Source: Trematomus loennbergii (Eukaryota > Chordata > Actinopteri > Perciformes > Nototheniidae). From it: DNA of 64,000 nt. The position numbers and the translations under genes were made by a program. The DNA lies in assembly GCA_012861695.1 (NCBI GenBank), contig JAAOOA010000518.1, positions 62,001 through 126,000 of the forward strand, written 5' to 3'. The notes below the pieces were generated by a model. It saw only the letters and a program-made list of their open reading frames with translations. It had not been told where the DNA came from and made no database searches. Shown here in pieces: positions 60,379 through 64,000 of the stretch (position 1 is the first letter of the stretch; each line of letters begins with the position of its first letter).

Positions 60379-60926
60379 GAGGCCTGTACTACGAAGTCGG
60401 ATTTTCGCTTGGCGAGCTAACTTCAGGGAAAACTCTGGGTTTCCGGTCCTACGACGTTGGTTATTTTCTTAACAGGCTAGCCTGCTCCGGAGCAGGTTAG
60501 GTTCCAGGCTAAGAGATCAACTCAGTGAATGCACCGCCTGCTGACCAATCAGAGCTCAGTGTGCGGATTTTAAAGCGATCAAGTCATATTACAGGAGAAA
60601 GGAAATTCAGTTTAGACTGCCGTTGCAGGAAAGACGGCTGGCAAAAATCACAGACTGTGTGAAAATGAATAGAATATCACCTCCCATCTTCAGAGCAATC
60701 CGACTATTATAACATTAGCGTTAAGAAAACGTACTTACATATCTGCCACGACATAAGTAACCGGATCAAAGTAACATTAAGCACTGTGAGTGCAGACGTC
60801 GATGTGTTCCATTATCATTCATATCACATCACAATGTATCATATATTTCCATATCTGAGTCAGCTTCTTGAGCCGTATCTGGCCGTGCAACACTCAGTGT
60901 CACATACTGTATGCAGAAGTATTATT
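60379..60926. other. Interspersed-repeat-like segment in R3
   Basis: Homologous to 18398-18943, with the cctgctccggagcagg palindrome as in R1. No gene is recognised. Confidence 0.4.
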
Positions 60927-60930
60927 TTAA

Positions 60931-61815
60931 AGGAGAGGTGTCATGCTTTTCCGGTTATTACCCGTACCCTTGTGTGTTATGAAGGTCTTTCTGCATGTAA
61001 ACGGTGTGCAGAGTCAAAATCCTCAAAGTATACCCTGTAGTGAGTAAAACTCTAACACAGAAAATACCTCCCCAAAACGCCTCGTTGGAGATACTTCATT
61101 GTCCATTTGATTCTTCCGGGACGGCATGATGTCAAGCCGTACCCGGAACGAAATGGACCAATCCGTGGAGCCGTTACGTCCGCGGAGCCGTTACGCTAAG
61201 CCCCCGCTGATTGGTTCAAATTGACCAATCCACAGACTTCCTCACACACACATCTGTGTGCAGGGAGCAGGCAGCTCTGCTGATTTCTCCTCCTTGGCTG
61301 CAGGCTGATAACAGACAGTTGGGATCGCGGCAAAATTCTCTCTGCAGACCCATTCTCTCTGCAGACCCATTCTCTCTGCAGACCCATTCTCTCTGCAGAC
61401 CCATTCTCTCTGCAGACCCATTCTCAAAGCGTTTATCAACCTTTTTCTGACTCAATATCAAGCCACACTTATTGTTTTTACTTCGGCTGTGACTTTGTGT
61501 GTGCTCAGGATGAGTTTGGCTGTGTTTCGCTGTGTATCCTAAACAAGGAAACAACACCTCCACGGAGCTCAGCGCGATTCACAACGTCCCGACCAATCAG
61601 AGCACACTGTGCTCACAGGGAGGGTGGGGGCTGGAGCTATTGGAGCTACAACGAGCCGTTAAAGGCAGAGAGTGAAATTCAGTGAATACACGTAGTTTAC
61701 AGAGATGCTGTATGAGAAACCAATGCGAGTTTGGAAACATGCACAATATAAATCTATTTTAGTAGACCTCAACAATGGAATTATGATCAGTGGAAATGGC
61801 CACGACACCTCTCCT
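60931..61815. mobile_element. TTAA-flanked element P3, copy 3
   Basis: TTAA at 60927-60930 and 61816-61819, with the same inverted ends as copy 1. Confidence 0.7.
61336..61424. repeat. 17-bp minisatellite in P3, 5 copies
   Basis: The unit is ttctctctgcagaccca; compare 7 copies at 19349 and 2 at 45790. Confidence 0.95.
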
Positions 61816-61819
61816 TTAA

Positions 61820-62460
61820 GCAAACATTAAGTTGACGAAACACTCGAGTCAAATGTAATTAAAGTCAGATCCACTCGTGTCGTCGGGGCAGTGATTTCAT
61901 AAACCTGTTAATGTACGCATTCAAACACTTTTTCTTTTACCAGCTGTATTCACTTGCAGGTGCAAGCTATGTGACTTTCATCCTGGATAAAGTGTTTAAG
62001 TCAGGGGTCTGCAACCTTTTTGACCAAAAGAGCCATTTTGCCCCCTTTTCCAACACTTTTTTTTGTCTGGAGCCGCAAAACATATTTGTTGTATATATTG
62101 TTATATCATAGACAAAAACTACAGTTGTTTTGCATTTATTATGTATATGTTAACAAGTAAACTAGCTGTTCACACTATTCCTAATATTACCCATAAATAT
62201 TAGCAGATTCTATTTTATTTTTAAAACATATTGATGTAAATACATACACATATCGGTATGTTGTATAAATATTGCAAATCAAAACCTTTATTCACTACTT
62301 ATTACCAAAAATCGTAGTTCTATCTCCGGTAATCATGCATTCAAATGTCCCGCCACGAACTTCCGGGGAACTATTGATTCTCCCTGAACCACGTGACGAT
62401 CAAGCATTTTGGACTTCCGTTGTCATAACTCTCTCTCTATATGGCGCTGCCTAACCCTAA
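61820..62460. other. Right part of R3 with a hAT-like end
   Basis: CAGGGGTCTGCAACC terminus at 62002. The remainder is AT-rich and gene-free. Confidence 0.45.
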
Positions 62461-62596
62461 CCTGCTAGCAGGATGGAGTTCATTTCTTCCCACCTCTGCT
62501 GTTGAGCTACTTCTTAGCTGTAGATTGGTTTTGTGTTGACTGTAGTGTTAATACTTATTTCAGAGACCCAGACGGAGAAGGAGCACTGAGAGCAGC

Positions 62597-62629
62597 ATGG
62601 AGGAGAACAAAGAGACCCCCAGAACTCAG
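62597..62629 (+). CDS. Short ZNF 5' coding exon of a gene continuing right of the window
   Basis: ATG at 62597, intact 11-residue frame, donor GT at 62630. Its zinc-finger partner would lie beyond 64000, after M8 and P1 copy 5. Confidence 0.65.
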
Positions 62630-62790
62630 GTCAGTGTTCACTTCATCACAATATATTCCTAACACTGCTGTCCCTTACACTGGGGGACATTTGTGTTATT
62701 TAAGGACTTTAAACCTGTACTTTTGTTTAAGGTTAAACAACCTTGAACATTGTGGGTTTTATTTTACAGACTCTTATATTTAGATATGGG

Positions 62791-63393
62791 TTCAGGTGTA
62801 TATCCGTATGTAGTGTCTCTACTTTAAAGAGTCCTCTCCTGCTGATGTTCAGGTGTATATCCGTATGTAGTGTCTCTACTTTAAAGAGTTCTCTCCTGCT
62901 GACGTTCAGGTGTATATCAGTATGTAGTGTCTCTACTTTAAAGAGTCCTCTCCTGCTGATGTTCAGGTGTATATCAGTATGTAGTGTCTCTACTTTAAAG
63001 AGTCCTCTCCTGCTGATGTTCAGGTGTATATCCGTATGTAGTGTCTCTACTTTAAAGAGTCCTCTCCTGCTGATGTTCAGGTGTATATCAGTATGTAGTG
63101 TCTCTACTTTAAAGAGTCCTCTCCTGCTGATGTTCAGGTGTATATCAGTATGTAGTGTCTCTACTTTAAAGAGTCCTCTCCTGCTGATGTTCAGGTGTAT
63201 ATCAGTATGTAGTGTCTCTACTTTAAAGAGTCCTCTCCTGCTGATGTTCAGGTGTATATCAGTATGTAGTGTCTCTACTTTAAAGAGTTCTCTCCTGCTG
63301 ATGTTCAGGTGTATATCAGTATGTAGTGTCTCTACTTTAAAGAGTCCTCTCCTGCTGATGTTCAGGTGTATATCAGTATGTAGTATCTCTTCT
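62791..63393. repeat. 57-bp minisatellite array M8 (about 10.5 monomers)
   Basis: All monomers are 57 bp, so the plus frame is open from the acceptor at 62769 to 63474, into P1. With the exon at 62597 the in-phase product would be about 245 residues. Variants: gagttctctcc and gacgttcag. Confidence 0.95.
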
Positions 63394-63397
63394 TTAA

Positions 63398-64000
63398 CCT
63401 GTTATACCCCATCGGGGGAAAAAGCGCAGCATCTGCAAGAAACAGCGTCTGAGGGCTTCTTAATATTTAAATGACGAAATGATGGAAACTAGCTCAAAGC
63501 TAAATCTGACACATTTGAATGTTTTAAGTGTTCATTACTGTGCATTGTCCCTGCCAAATAAACGATTAAATAAATAAAACCATTAATGTGTCATACCCAC
63601 TTAACTGGAAGAAACTCAGCTATCAGACAATATTAACCATTTTAGCAAAACAAGACATAAGGGTTATAACAAAGGCTCGAATTAGCCCTGAGCAAAAAAA
63701 TGCTAACACTTAGCACAGAACTCACGTTAAAATACCCTTATTACTTATCGATCTGCAAAAACAAGATATCGATTAGCAAGCTGAGATTGCACAGATCGTA
63801 TCATTACTGACCGATCCGAACTCGCGACATGAGAAACTTACAAAGACATCACACCACGTAGCATTAGCTAGCCAACACAGCAATATGTCTTACCTTTGTT
63901 GTTTTCCGATCAAAAGTTGTCTTCAATGTCATTAAAATGATAAAACGCTGCTGAAGGTTAATCCAATGTGTCTGTGTCACTTTGAAATGATTTCTGATAA
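63398..64000 (+). mobile_element. P1 element, copy 5 (partial)
   Basis: TTAA at 63394-63397 and the left end cctgttataccccatcgggg; the element runs off the right edge. Confidence 0.75.

Overview
The window is vertebrate, almost certainly teleost fish, nuclear DNA. This rests on intron-split C2H2 zinc-finger (ZNF) genes with H-T-G-E-K-P linkers, GT/AG splice sites and AATAAA signals. It also rests on a dense load of fish-type transposons: L2 and I-clade LINEs, hAT relics, TTAA-flanked non-autonomous DNA elements, long (GT)n tracts and minisatellites. No prokaryotic gene, CRISPR array, tRNA or rRNA gene was seen.

The sequence is a tandem array of ZNF-bearing segmental duplications. A full unit reads: short coding exon (M-E-E-N-K-E-T-P-R-T-Q plus splice donor) - 57-bp minisatellite (M) - TTAA element P1 - intron - one large zinc-finger exon (Z) - 3'UTR with AATAAA - CpG-rich block - TTAA element P2 - (GT)n - hAT relic - I-clade LINE remnant (RT, RNase H, CCHC) - GC-box/NRF1-like promoter with candidate 5' exon - L2 endonuclease fragment - short coding exon again - M - and, in three of four units, a 3-kb block R followed by yet another short exon and M. 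Zinc-finger exons lie at 4734 (Z1), 23335 (Z2), 34514 (Z3) and 50000 (Z4). The spacings are 18.6, 11.2 and 15.5 kb.

Diagnostic differences pair the outer cassettes (Z1 to R1 with Z4 to R3) and the inner ones (Z2 with Z3), giving an A-B-B'-A' order. The missing R block after I2 (31.8-32.4 kb) is what recombination between the flanking exon/minisatellite repeats would leave.

Only Z4 has an uninterrupted reading frame. Joined in phase to the exon at 46993-47025 it predicts a 355-residue, 12-finger protein with no visible effector domain. Z2 and Z3 carry frameshifts. Z1 carries frameshifts plus a 1034-bp hAT element with perfect 8-bp target duplications in its last finger. Several indels sit in short homopolymers, so some may be sequencing errors.

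The most unusual features are four. (1) A minisatellite whose 57- and 51-bp monomers are multiples of three, preceded by a phase-compatible splice acceptor, so the short ZNF exon could be spliced onto a 19-residue repeat. (2) A 30-bp coding minisatellite born inside the LINE RNase H motif, with 11, 1, 2 and 11 copies in the four units. (3) A family of TTAA-specific elements that border the minisatellites at the monomer's own TTAA, with a paralogous empty site for one of them. (4) A palindrome created by an apparent template switch. All function statements are read from sequence alone; no database search was run.
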